In this document: positions 12,942 to 24,188 of the stretch, in pieces
Layout of the letters: each line of letters opens with the position of its first letter
Numbering within the stretch: the stretch's first letter is position 1
Assembly (NCBI GenBank): GCA_026545225.1
Contig: CM048845.1
Coordinates: 17,825,001-17,889,000, forward strand
Reading direction: 5' to 3'
Origin: Cornus controversa
Taxonomy: Eukaryota > Streptophyta > Magnoliopsida > Cornales > Cornaceae
Length of the DNA stretch: 64,000 bases
The notes under the pieces: model-generated
Told to the model about the DNA's origin: nothing
Database searches by the model: none
The model's input: the letters and a program-made list of their open reading frames with translations, nothing else
Made by a program: the position numbers and the translations under genes

Positions 12942-15900
12942 TGTCTGTTGTTTGCTATTTTTTTAGCGATCTGGGTTTTCAAATTTGGGAATCAAAGACT
13001 CTATTCTCTCTCTACATAAGTATTTGTTGAGAAACAAACCTCCAATCACGTACCACCAAATATTACAATGTGACGATAAGTAAACAAGCACGAAGCAATC
13101 TGCAAGAACACATCAAGAATTATACATGGTTCGGCTAAACAAGCCTACATCCACGGAGAACCCGATTTCACTATATAAATTATAACAGTCCAAGTTGAAA
13201 GATTATATTAAGAGTACGCTCAACTCTCAAACCTTAACCCATATACACCCAATCTCACCAAAAAGAAATCACAAATTCTAAACAAGAATTCTCTCTCTAA
13301 GTGCCCTCTCAAAACAATAAGAGTATTACCTCTACGCAAGAGTTGGCCTCTCAAAAACAATGAAAGTGACTTCTCAATTACAACGAGAGTATTGCATTTA
13401 CACAAAAGTTCCTTCATGAGACTACATCTCTCTCACTCTCACAAGTCTCGACCCATTACCTAGGTATCTATTTATAGAGTTCCAAACTCAATTCCTTGTT
13501 GTACAAGGATTACAATCCCTTGGAGCCCAAGACTTGCCAAACAAGAAATTTCCTAAAATACAACTCTAAAATAGAAACCTATTTACACAGAATTTGAGAC
13601 ACAATTCCCAACAATCTCCACCTTTGCTCAAATTCCATCTAGCCAACCATCGCTTCCCACAACATTAATCAATGTTTCTCGATCAATCAACCTCCAAGGC
13701 TCCACCTTGACTACTCGAGCTCCATGCCATATACCCCATCATGATTTTTTGACCATCATGATCAAACAAGCCAATTGATTGACTCCACCTGCAACTGCAA
13801 CCCGTTGCAACACCTGTTGAGACTTCTTGTGTTTTCTAGATCTCCTCCACCTTCGGCTTTCCATCCTTCCCTGTCAACGCCAGCGCTAAGCCTCGTTGAA
13901 CTAGGATATCCTTCACCCTCCCTTGCCATAGGGTGAAGCTACCCTTACCATCAAATCTCTCCACCTTATACTGTGTAATATTACCGACTATGATAGTCAC
14001 AACTGCCCAAGACAAACAACACCCACGTTATGAAAAAAAAATCTAAACAAGATCTTTATCAAACACCTTGTGTGCATCTTGAAGCTCTGATACCAATTTG
14101 TTGAGAAATAAGCCTCCAATCACGTACCACCAAATATTATGATGTGACGATAAGTAAACAAGCACGAAGCAATTTGCAAGAACACACCAAGAATTATACG
14201 TGGTTCGGCTAAACAAGCCTACGTCCACAGAAAGCCCGATTTCGCTATATAGATTATATCAATACAAGTTGGAAGATTATATCAAGAGCACGCTCAACTC
14301 TCAAACCTTAACCCTTATCTACCAGTCTCACTCAGAAGGAAATCACAAATTCTAAACAAGAATTCTCTCTCTGAGTGCCTCTCAAAACAATAAGAGTATT
14401 ATCTCTACGCAAGAATTACCCTCTCAAAAACAATGAAAGTGACATCTCAATTACAATGAGAGTATTGCCTCTACACAAGAGTTCCTTCATGAGACTACAT
14501 CTCTCTCAATCTCACAAGTTTCAACCCATTACCTAGGTATCTATTTATAGAGTTTCGAACTCAATTCCTTGTTGCATAAGGATTACAATCTCTTGGAGCC
14601 CGGAGCCCAAGACTTGCCAAACAAGAAATTTCCTAAAATACAACCCTAAAATAGAAACCTATTTACACAAGGAATTTGAGACACAATTTCCAACCGTATA
14701 TAGTATATATACATATATATTCTCGACACATGCATTTTGGAGATCTGGATTGTTCATACATATATACATATGCATATATATACATCTGGGTTTACAAATG
14801 TGTGAATCAAAGACTCTGTTCTCTCTTTACATATGTATATAACATATATACATATATATATCCTGGAGGCATGTATTATAATGGAATTCAAACACTTTTA
14901 ATGATGCACATCTATTGTTCGATCAAATGTTTGAGCAAAATGTTGTTTCTTAGGACCATCATCTAAGGGCAATTTGTCCTAAAAGATAAGGTATTTTGGT
15001 AAATAAATGAAATTGTAAAGGTTAGTAAAGTCATTTAAGATGAAGTAAGGGCATTTTAGTCAGATCAGCATTTTTTTGAACGAGAATAATGGTTTTTTGG
15101 ACAGAAGGGGCGTAATAGTAGCAAGTGTGTAAACCTCAGGGGTACACGGTGCAAGATTTTTGAAAAATTTTATTCGAGTGTAATTAGGGCAAACCTCAAG
15201 GGAGGTCAGTGCATTTAACCCAATGTATAATGGTACAAAAAGAAATAAATAAAATACGTATAAAAATGTATATTGGCTCACAAGTCAAGCTCCCTAAAGG
15301 TGATCAACATGTCAAGCTAGTAACATTCAAAAGGTGATAAGCCAACTCAAATATCTAAAAAGTACTCAGAACAATAACAATGCATGGAAATAGATGATCA
15401 ATGAAAATATAATTGTATACTAATATAAGAAGTTGATAAAATATATGCATAGACCCTAGTTAAAAATGCCTGTATTTTGCCCACATGTCAAGTTCCCCCA
15501 ACGTTGATCAGCATGTCAAGATCCCTCAATTGAAATGGAAAAGATTTTTTCACATCCCATTAATGCAAGCTGTCCCAATTATTTTGATATGTTTTGTAAC
15601 TTGTCAGTTTCCAAAGAACTGCTTCATGTACCAGATCTCAGCATTTAACACATTTTCATATTTCTAAAATGAACTGCAATACTTTAGTTCAAACTACAGA
15701 CAAGCCACCGGATAGCTAAGCTTGAGTAAAATGTGGAGAAATTGCATAACATTAGTTTTCATGAAGTAAGAAAAATTATTTGTTAGAATCTAAATATATA
15801 TATTTGGCCCGGCAAAGAACTCCCACAATGCTCTTGGGGAGACTTCAATCCTCTACCTTTTGTTTTGAAAGGAGAGGAGATACCACTAGGCCACAAGCCA

Positions 15901-17415
15901 TGGTCGTTAGAATCTAAATATGAAGAATGGCAATGTTCAAACTATGCTCAACTTATGCCATTAGCCCCAAAAATATATTAAAGTCACACCAAATAAACTG
16001 CTTGCCAAATATTATGGATGTCAGCAAGAAGAGGAATGGTTATGTAACTGTTGCCCATGGAGGACTAGCAGTGATGCCACAATGACCTTTAGCTTTACCC
16101 ATAAGATGATTTAAGAAAGAAAACAAGAAATATGAAGTGTTTACAGGTCCTACACTAAAGTTGTTTAAGATCACATTCTAACTGGTGCGATAACTGCATG
16201 CCCAAGGAGGGAAATTTGGAAGGGGAATTAGCAGAGAGAAAGATACATACACATACAAATGCACTCAATTTGCACCGAGAAAGGGTATAAATTTGCCCAT
16301 TATATTGTCTAAAACTCTCCCTGTAAGCTGCACAAAATTAAGTACAGCTTTGATTAAATGATTTTTTACGGACATTGTTGCTTTTCTCCATTATTATTCA
16401 TCTTTCTTACCTTCCAATAGAGAAAATGGTGACCTTAACTCCTCCACAAATGGGCAGAAAATGTCATGCCACCACCCCTCTAAACCAAACTCACAAACCT
16501 TATCCAACTAATTTAAGATATTAAAAATCCTTTCTACAATTCTTCTTTGTTTACTTGAGATGGCACCATGTCTTTCTTCACAGTTGCCTTCCTTTAAACC
16601 TCATCACACCTTTAACTTTGATAAATCATCCCTTGTCAGCACAGTCAAATGATCCATGTTGCACACAGTATCTTACCTTATTTTCATCTTGTCTTAGAGA
16701 GTGAAAACTTTTAACTTTCAGTATGTCGTTAATTCTTGATCCTGTCCTTGTTTAGCCTCATTCATCCTACCATCCTTTTCATTAATTTTGTATTTATGAA
16801 CAAATTCTTTTCACCACTGAATACCATGCACAGTACAGCATGGTGATCCCATAGACATACTAGAAAATTATCCTCTTGACTATTTACACATTCTTGAATC
16901 ACCCTCCTCAACTCTTGTCCCCTTGTGGATATCAATTCACTCTTGGAAATGCAAGAAATCAAACCATTCTCTCCTTTGTAGACTTCATCATCATCATCCA
17001 TGCCTATCTCCCATCCAAATGGGATCTGTCATATGGATTCTCTTCTTCCATTCTTCTCTATTATAAGTTACATCTCCTATTATATTTAATTTCTTAAAGT
17101 CTTTTTCACTACTTTATTCCATGTTAGTTTGGTCTGTCATAGTTTTATCAAAGAACTCTATATATTCAGAGAATCCACCATTACAGTTCTTCTGCCACCA
17201 TCCCTCATCTTCAAGAACTATGTCAAAATAACTTAGCCAGTCTAACACACATGTAACTGCACATATAGTACACAAGCAACTGTGTGTGTAGTTGTATTAA
17301 TCTCCTCGCAAGAAATCAATCAAGCCAACAGTATAACATTAAGAGCTACTAAAATTGCCAAATTAATCTCACAAAAAAAGAAAGTGCCCATGTTAAGTTC
17401 ATTAGCTATGTCACC

Positions 17416-17478
<63 letters not shown>

Positions 17479-20400
17479 TAGGAGTTAAAATCTCCACAAG
17501 GAGTTGAGATCCAAAATTAACATCATGTACATGGGTAAGAGTATGGGATTGTCCAACACATGAATCCATATCGAACACCCTAATTCTCTACATGTGATGA
17601 TGAAGACGAAATAAACTTTAATCTGATAGCAGAAAAGGGTTTCCTACCCTGAAATAGATGAAAACTCTTCTCTTTTTTTCCACCACATCCTTTTTAATTA
17701 AAATCTAATTGATTAAATCCTCAAAGAGCAACAGAATCATACTCTATACTATTATATAACATATAATATATTCAAATGTGCAGGCATGTATATCTACCCA
17801 ACTTTTGAACAATTTTAGCCAAGTTTCCTATATACTAAGAATTGGGACTTAGAGAGGTCCAACGCAGACATAGGCACCCGGTAGTGATCAGTACACGTAG
17901 TCGACCATGTAACATAGCTCACGAGGGAGAACATTGAGTAACTACAGTGTTTAGAGTAGTCCAATATCATTGGAAACTTGTGACTACACATTAATGTTTC
18001 CATTTCACATGAGTTTGTTCAAGAAAGTTCCTTAATTGGTTTGCTTAGCCTTCTTTATACAGATACCCTTTTCCAATATAATTAAGAAAGCTAACAATAA
18101 GCATCACAATTGAAAATTTTGAATTAGAACCAATTTTCAGGAAATTGGTCTACTCATATCTGGAAGGTGTCACAGTATTAACTAAACATTTTTTAGCCTA
18201 TATAAAACACCTAAATGTGTTACGTTGAAGAAGAAACAAGATTAACTCACTATATTTGAAACGTTGCAGTGGCTAAAAAACTAGGTGCCTGAAATCACAA
18301 AAAAAGATTAGATCTCCATGTATGATATAGAAGGCAATCAAGTGTCAAGTCCCCTCAATAACCAAAAGAAGAGAAGAAGTACTAGAAGATTGAGGCAAAA
18401 CAATCTTATACTAAATCAAAATAATAACAATAATAATAAATAAATAAATCAAGGCTTAAGAATTAAAGAACATAAAAATGTAAAAAAAAATAAAAAATAG
18501 TCACAACAAATACAGCAGAAACCAACTGAATAAAAAAGACACACCTCGGCTTCCAAAGATGTCCTTGAGTCACCCTTGGTGGCGCACAAATCTGCGAAAA
18601 GCATAGCCCATTTCACAGCCTTCCTCAGCCTACCAATCAGGTAGATGCGTTGACGTGCATTTGGACCATCTGGCAACTGTCTTTTCTCCATGGCGTGACT
18701 CCAAGCTCTTTCTGCCGTATAAAGGACCACATGAAGAAACCTGTATGGTCCAAATAACTTCAGTAGTTACTGATAAGTTTGAAACGTTGACATATTTAAA
18801 ACATAACGAGTATGAATAACATCATAGTTCTAATATCTCTAGATCTGCTAATTATAAATTCAATTACACTGTAAATTAACAACAGCCTCCCAAAAAGAAT
18901 ATACATGTTTGTGTTTCTGTTTGGATTTCCTTAAAGGTTAAAAATATATAATTTTAGAGTAATAATACGCAAAGTGAAAGTTATCACTGAATAGGAAACC
19001 GAATCACTCCCTTATCCATCAGATAGTGTATGTGGCCCATGTGGGACCCAAACATTTATTCCACTTTCACCATCCAATGGATAGAGAGACATTCGACTAC
19101 TCATTTGGTGATAACTTGCACTGTACTAATCATTTTCCATAATTTTATCGTTTTAAGTAGATAACTAGCAATCCATATTCTGATGGCATATGGACAATAT
19201 AATATTGAAAGGAGAGTTGTGACGGAACTCCACCTATGTCATCTTTACACAGCCGGTCCCATGGATAAAGGAGGAGGGTTGCATTATAGCTTGACTGCCC
19301 GCGTAAAACATTTGTCATAATCAATATGAACATGAATCCTATGAATATAGGTGTAGGAAGAATACGACTGAGGTTATGGCCTTAGATAAAACAGAATGGA
19401 AAAATAGTATTCATGCAGCCAACCCCAAGTAGTTGGGAAGAGCCGAAGAGGCTTTGTTTGTTGTTGTTCTTGTTGTAGAGAGTTGTGACGGCAACAGAAA
19501 GTGATAGACTGTGAGAGAGATAATGCACAATTTTAATTGCACTTTGTTTTGACAATACAACCTCATAGGATCCTTAGATTCAAAGCTCAGTTCCAAAATA
19601 ATGATTTAAACTCACATACTTCAAAAGTCATAAGACTGAATTCTGCCTTATGGACTAGATCTAGCAACATTTGACTGTTTTTGCTACACCATGTGACTAG
19701 ACTTCCATCTAAGAAAGTGCAATAACCATAGCTGAATCTGTGTTTTATTACTGATCCAGTGCTACAAAAAAAAAATTAATAAGGTGGACAAGCAAGTCAT
19801 ATGGAGAGAAGCTGTGCATCAATAATGCAGGGATAATGAGATGCATTAGACATTGCAATTAAAGCATTAGAATTGTGAAATAGTAAAAGGAAAGTGTTTA
19901 CCAGGTTGGTAAAGGCTCCTTCATTGGGTTGAAATCTATTATTTTTAAAGATAATCATAGCGCAAGGATGAGTCTCAACAACTCTAGCTCACTTTAAGTC
20001 AACAAAATGACGCCAACTATCTCAATTTGTGTCATTCCATGACTAAGGGCACCTTACAGCCTCTATGGTTTTCTTTGTTTTAAGGAAATGAGGAGAATCT
20101 CAAAGCAACCTGGGGTAATGAGTCATGTTTATTATTCCATACTTATTTATCACATGTACATTTAGCATTGATGCACAAGCATGCTTCCTTTTTTATATAA
20201 GTAAGATTGTATTAGAAAGCGTTCAAACGGAACATAACCCGCGAAAATACACAAGGGCCTAAAAGGACCCCTAACCTCTCAGAATATCCAAAAAATCAAC
20301 TCTCTCTCCCATGGATTTACAATTTCTTCCAAGAACCCAACAAAAAAGAGAACTAATAATAGAGAATTTCGGCGCTCCAATAGGAGACTCCTTGCCATCG

Positions 20401-23400
20401 AAAAATCTCCTATTCCGTTCCCTCCACAAGCACCACCGTTTAAGGGCACTGCCCTCCAAAAGTCGTGGGCTTGGAGGCCAACTGTACAACCTCTCCAGGC
20501 CTCCAACATGCCTCTAGAAGAGATAGGCATCACCCACTGAACCCCAAACAGCCCCAAAAGCATACTCCAACTGTCCCAGGCCACAACGCAGTGAAGTAAG
20601 AGGTGGTCAACCGATTCCTCGTCTGTCTTGCACATACAACACCAGTTAGAAATAACATGGCGCCTCCTTCTCAAGTTATCCAACGTCAAGATCTTTCCGA
20701 GGGCAGCCGTCCAACCAAAAAAAGGCCACCTTAGGAGGTGCTTTAGTGTGCCATACAGCATGCACAAGCATATTGAAGTCCTCCTAGACTCAAAGTCACG
20801 GCTAAACTAAATTTCCTCAATCGACCACCAAAACAAGTTTAGGAAAATTCCAAACAATTGTGAGAACAAAAGGGAGATCCATCTTACTGGGTTCATCTTT
20901 TGTTGATGAAAGGACTTTAAATTTAGTGGGTGGTTAAAAATTAAATCGAGAAAGAGATACTAAAATGAAAAACTTGCAACCTCTGTTCTCATCATCTTGT
21001 ACTGAAACATCATACAATGATAACAATTTGCTAAAGACTAAATAACTAAATAGCAGAAATTAATTAGACAAGATACATAAATAAGTTCTAGAAATGGAAA
21101 TCAGATGCTCACACTAGAGACCTAGAGTTTTTAAGATGGAAATGAAGTAGCTAGATAGGTTGCATCCTAGAAGTTCGAAGTGGCTCCCCTCTTCAACATT
21201 AATCTCTATCTTTTATATTTGAAGGATCCCCTGCCAAGCTATGTTAAATGGACTTTTCAGAAGTACGTGAAGTAACTATGTTGGACATGATGGTAGGACA
21301 AGGAAATAGGCATGGCCCCCCAAAAAAAAATTTAAATTTTTTTTATACCCGCAAAAAAATAATTAATTTTTAATAGTACCCTAAGATTTATTAAAAATTT
21401 CAATTTGGCCCCCCAAATCTTTTAAAAACACTCATATATTGACCCCAAATAGAGAATTTGAAAATAAATTTAGCTTCTGTCCCCTTGAAAACTATAAAAA
21501 AAAATTTGAACTTAAACCTTGTAGCTATGCTTTTGAACGGCTAAATATTGTGAAATAAAAATTTAAGTTCATTAACATTGTAATCCTTACTACAACAAAT
21601 CGTTATTTCATTTACATATACACATGTACAATATCTATTATATTAATTCAAAAGAGAAATACACTAATGTCCCCTCATATTCAATAAAAATGCATGAACC
21701 TTTCTTATCAAACTTTTTTGTAAATTGATGTTTACAAGAAAAACATCTAGAATTATATATCAATCTTCATTTGCTAAATGACAAATTGGAAGAAGGAAAA
21801 ACAAGTGTTGTGAGATTGTAAACCACAACAATGATCATATATACTAAAATTGTTAATGGCCATTTACTAACAAATAACAAATTCTATGACTAATTTCTGT
21901 ATAAGTCACTAAAGAAATAATCTTGTTTTATTAAAACTTGTGAGATTTTGTTTAGTTAAAACCATTATTTTTTTAATCAAATATATCTTTCCGAAGTGGA
22001 ATCAAATTACTCAAAATCTTTTTCTAAAAATTGGATATTTGAAAAACTGAAACAATTAATTGTATAAGGAAAATTGGTTCCCTAAATTTTTTTTTCTTTA
22101 CCTCTTCACTTTTTAGTTGTAACTTATCGTTTCATCTTCTCAATTTTTTTCTCTCTCACATCAATTTTCCGTCTAATTATTTAAGTTACATTTTTCTCAA
22201 TTTTGAATTTTTTTTCCTAAACAATTTTCTCAAGATATATACACTATAACTAATATTTTAAAAAATTATATTACAATTGGTTGCTAATATTTTCAAATTT
22301 TAATTACATAATACAAATTTGCCCCCCCCCCCCAAAGTAAATTTCCTGGCTCCGCCCCTGTGCCCAACAGATTTAATTAGACATCACATGAAAAGCATAG
22401 CCTATAACTTTATTTGATTAGGTTATAGCTTCAAAACGAATGAAATATCTATGTTGGCATTATTTTACTCAAGAAAATAAAAAATAATATTAAATAATAG
22501 GAATATTTAGACATGTCCTTGTGTCTTCTCATTCGAGATTTGACGCAACTAACAATTGCACAAATACCCACATCTTACAAACGGTCCTAATTCTATCTAA
22601 ATAGCTGCCAAGTGACCTTCAAAAACTTCTTGAGAATGTCAATACCAAGTTCAATGTTTAGCCAGATTACCTCGTCTCTTTTTTTTTGAAAAAAAAAAGG
22701 AAGTGTCTTCTTCTTCCTAGAGATGCAATGTGTAATTCTATAGATAACCACTCCTCTTGGAGTCTAACATGTGTTACATTGGATATCTATCCACTTTCAT
22801 CTAGAGGTAACTACTCTTCAGAGCACCTCCATGCTTGTTATCGATAACTTCTTTTTCCCTAAAATATCAATATTAGTAGACCAAATATTTAGGCCACTCT
22901 TCAGTAAAGATTCATCACATTTAAGATTGATCATTTTTAGCTCTATTCTCCTAAAATATCAGTTGGTTAGCACTTCCTAAATATTGGTCTCCTGTGACTG
23001 CATTTTTTGATTGCCAATTTCTAATTTTGTCTCCCCTAAAAGATAGTTTACTATGACCAATTATTTTACAATAGAATGCTGAGACTAAAGACATCAATGA
23101 ATTATTTTAGGATATAGATAATGTAGCAACAAGTTTCAACATTAAAGATGCTTTATAGAAAAATTAAAAGAAAAAGAAATAAAAGAAAAATGAAGTCACA
23201 ATTCAATAGACTTTATTGTGAACTAGTAAACATACACCGTAGCACTACATTTAAGATTGAAAAAAAAAATACAGAAATTAGGACCCATACTATAAAACCA
23301 ACTTCAACCCTATAAAAAAAACCTTAATTTTTCCTTTCTTCATCCTCTACCTCCAAATTGATCAAATATGTCTTGGCTCTATTTTATTCATTATCACTGC

Positions 23401-23839
23401 AATGTGTGTGTGATTATTATTTAAGTGGCAATGAACAAAAGCCTAGAATTTGGCACTAATCAAAAACTATTTTATCAATTCTAATATTCATTTCTACCAT
23501 TACAAAATAGCAATAAAACTTACTATCTGAAGCATGTGCATTTCATGACATTCCAATTCAACCGCATGAGAAGTTACAATGATCGAGACACACCTCACGT
23601 TGGTGACAGTATTCACAGTTATGGCTCTTTTGGTGTATTTACCACGCCCATGCGTAAACTTCAATGATTTATACAACCTCCGCAATCGAGCAGTACAATA
23701 CCTCCTGTAACTCCAAAAAATTAATTCCAGCACCAAACAACATCAAATTCATATTTTACACATTACATAAAAGTCCACAAATTAAAGGTATAATATAAAT
23801 TTTAAGCACAGAAATGCTATAATGCAATGTATCAAACAA

Positions 23840-23884
<45 letters not shown>

Positions 23885-24188
23885 TTAATTTATACCGGTA
23901 GCGGGTGTAATCCCCAAATCGTAGTCCATGCTGCATCTGAGAAGATTTCAAGAGCTGCAACACTGAAATGCCCGAAGTAAATCAATTTAATGAGCTACGA
24001 AGACTTATTATATTTATATATCAATATGATGTGCGTGTGTATCTATGAGTATTATATACAGAAGTGGAACCATTGATTGAGATTAGATGCGAACCATTGA
24101 TTGAGAATTTGGGGTTGTTGATTTGATCAGGATCGGCTGATTTTTGATTGTCAATTTCCATGGCTGACACTTCGCTTTCCCTCCCCAT
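3805..24188 (-). CDS. SRP68: Signal recognition particle 68 kDa subunit (SRP68), 13 coding exons
   Basis: SRP68 pairs with SRP72 and binds the 7S RNA in the cytosolic particle that targets ribosomes to the ER. Proposed exons: 24188-24095, 23962-23896, 23704-23594, 18740-18545, 11541-11456, 11090-10895, 10727-10616, 9891-9764, 9602-9396, 9076-8967, 6024-5895, 5517-5368 and 4035-3805. They join in one frame, about 605 aa, which is usual for plants. Diagnostic stretches are SINVLQLLKSSQMQHGLRFG and RRLYKSLKFTHGRGKYTKRA (N-terminal RNA-binding part), VLCRERVEELEPSIRYCLHK, KPEELVRLYDLLLQ, and IARNPIVLDLAYNLIEFPSL with SRLWR at the end (SRP72-binding tail). The start gives MGRESEVSAMEID, typical of the family. 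Exon 12 and 13 edges are uncertain: an alternative donor after 5314 would add 18 residues, and a second AG would drop three. Large introns carry many TEs. Confidence 0.95.
6460..8822. mobile_element. Long-TIR DNA element (about 2.4 kb) in SRP68 intron 10
   Basis: The segment near 6462-6570 and the reverse complement of about 8690-8820 share a diverged inverted repeat of about 120 bp. Shared blocks include TCAAGCCAAGATCTC, GACTTGGC and a GGGC...GGCCAAGT stretch. The interior also repeats a GTAAACTCGCTCGAG motif near 6645, 6975 and (diverged) 8352. No transposase frame is visible, so it would be non-autonomous. A clean target-site duplication was not found and the edges are approximate. Confidence 0.5.
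7559..7718 (+). mobile_element. tRNA-derived SINE, Au-like
   Basis: A 160 bp unit is flanked by the exact 11 bp duplication AAAACTTGCCA at 7548-7558 and 7719-7729. It has a polymerase III box B (GGTTCGAGAC at 7597-7606) and the Au-type body and tail, with GGGTAAGGCTAG and GGGAGCCTTGTGCACTGGG, ending in a short T run. SINEs are short retroposons copied by LINE enzymes. This copy is inside the long-TIR element of SRP68 intron 10. Confidence 0.85.
9128..9290 (+). mobile_element. Au-type SINE filling half of SRP68 intron 9
   Basis: Exact 11 bp target-site duplications (ATCTGATTTGA at 9117-9127 and 9291-9301) flank a 163 bp unit. Box A is TGGTGCAACGG (9145-9155) and box B is GGTTCAAAACC (9182-9192). 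The tail has CGGGAGCCTCGTGCATTGGG and a final CTTTTT. This matches the Au SINE family of angiosperms as I know it. The host intron is only 319 bp (9077-9395), so the SINE accounts for about half of it. Confidence 0.92.
10291..10373 (+). mobile_element. Short tRNA-derived SINE-like unit in SRP68 intron 7
   Basis: The unit begins GGGCCTAGCAGAGGTGGTATC (box-A-like region) and runs through AAGGTTAAGGGTTCTAGTACT (box-B-like region) to a GGGTGTGTGTATAA tail. The same order is seen in the minus-strand copy at 50053-50161. Flanks AACTTACCACCAA and AACTTACCTACCA look like an imperfect target duplication. Confidence 0.6.
12897..12941. repeat. (AT)n(AC)n microsatellite
   Basis: An uninterrupted AT dinucleotide run passes into an AC run. 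It lies in the interior of the Mutator-like element, just before the LTR insertion. Confidence 0.95.
13025..14695 (-). mobile_element. Internally deleted Ty1/copia element with two LTRs
   Basis: Two LTRs of about 590 bp, 13025-13613 and 14099-14695, lie in the same orientation around only 485 bp of interior. On the minus strand the 5' LTR ends CTCAACA. It is followed by the primer-binding site TGGTATCAGAGC (14084-14095), the classic match to initiator-Met tRNA. A purine tract (GGTGGAGATTGT, minus strand) precedes the other LTR, which starts TGTTGGGAATTGTG. Flanks GTATT and GTATA are a probable 5 bp target duplication with one change. It resembles a TRIM-like or deletion derivative and needs enzymes in trans. 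Confidence 0.9.
13855..13968 (-). pseudogene. copia gag N-terminal remnant
   Basis: The minus strand between the two LTRs reads VERFDGKGSFTLWQGRVKD followed by ILVQRGLALAL. This is the start of a plant copia gag (pattern FDG-N-LW-VKD-L-QGL). Protease, integrase and RT are absent, so the element lost nearly all its coding region. Confidence 0.8.
15798..15905 (-). mobile_element. tRNA-derived SINE with 16 bp target duplication, SRP68 intron 4
   Basis: A perfect 16 bp direct repeat, GTTAGAATCTAAATAT, flanks the unit (15782-15797 and 15906-15921). On the minus strand the unit has a box A (TGGCCTAGTGGTA) and a degenerate box B (GATTGAAGTC). The unit is 108 bp and its tail lies at the AT-rich left edge. 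The long exact duplication indicates LINE-mediated insertion and a fairly recent event. Confidence 0.88.
16990..17130 (-). mobile_element. RTE-type LINE fragment, 3' coding end
   Basis: This stretch is closely similar to part of the larger minus-strand LINE fragment at 49500-49990. Shared blocks include TGGATTCTCTT, TTAAAGTC and CATTCCATGTTAG. It corresponds to the C-terminal end of the reverse transcriptase ORF. The limits are approximate and the segment is too short to code. Confidence 0.6.
17418..17474. repeat. (TA)n(GA)n microsatellite
   Basis: A pure TA run is followed directly by a GA run, within SRP68 intron 4. Open frames crossing it are artefacts of the repeat. Confidence 0.95.
19340..19482 (+). 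mobile_element. RTE LINE 3' terminus with TTG-repeat tail
   Basis: One frame reads TTEVMALDKTEWKNSIHAAN followed by PK and a stop. This is the C-terminal end of an RTE-clade reverse transcriptase (typical ending DR-EW---IHVADP). The 3' UTR phrase CCAAGTAGTTGGGA and a TTGTTGTTGTTCTTGTTG tail follow, as in plant RTE elements and the SINEs they mobilise. It is strongly 5'-truncated and sits in SRP68 intron 4, which spans 11542-18544, or just upstream in intron 3 (18741-23593); by coordinate it is in intron 3. Confidence 0.8.
20215..20815 (-). pseudogene. L1-type LINE fragment, C-terminal zinc-finger region
   Basis: The minus-strand frame 20767-20279 contains FFGWTAALGKILTLDNLRRR, WCCMCKTDEESVDHLLLHC and WVMPIS, the cysteine/histidine-rich domain at the C-terminus of plant L1 reverse transcriptases. 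The end of the domain continues in another frame (WCLWRERNRRFFDGKES, frame 20489-20271), so at least one frameshift is present near 20400-20430. It is a 5'-truncated, dead insertion in SRP68 intron 3, antisense-neutral to the gene. Confidence 0.9.
21300..22365. mobile_element. Probable DNA transposon remnant with GGGGCGGAGCC end
   Basis: The right edge, read on the minus strand, is CAGGGGCGGAGCCAGGAAAT followed by a G run. This terminus is seen on abundant plant hAT-like elements. The left edge has GGCATGGCCCCCC and the interior is AT-rich with repeated GGCCCCC-AAAT phrases. No convincing target duplication was seen, and the family is an inference from the terminus only. Confidence 0.45.
23839..23884. 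repeat. (TA)n(GA)n microsatellite in SRP68 intron 2
   Basis: A TA run followed by a GA run lies about 11 bases beyond the donor of coding exon 2. On the transcript it is a TC run followed by a TA run just inside the intron. Confidence 0.95.

Larger units (their letters stand above)
11726..15221. mobile_element. Mutator-like TIR element, 3.5 kb, in SRP68 intron 4
   Basis: The left end (GGGTTAAATTCAATGAC) and the reverse complement of the right end (GGGTTAAATGCACTGACC) form inverted repeats of about 85-100 bp, roughly 80% alike. Both include TTTCAAAAATCTTGCAC. Nine-base flanks AATGTACAA (11717-11725) and AATGTATAA (15222-15230) match at eight positions; a 9 bp duplication is characteristic of Mutator-like elements. 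No transposase is recognisable. The interior holds a comparatively GC-rich block (about 12000-12430), a microsatellite and a nested LTR element at 13025-14695. Confidence 0.8.

Noticed and set aside
16762-17001. 79 aa minus-strand frame starting MDDDDEVYKGENG
   Set aside because: It overlaps a LINE fragment edge inside an SRP68 intron and matches no family I know; left unannotated.
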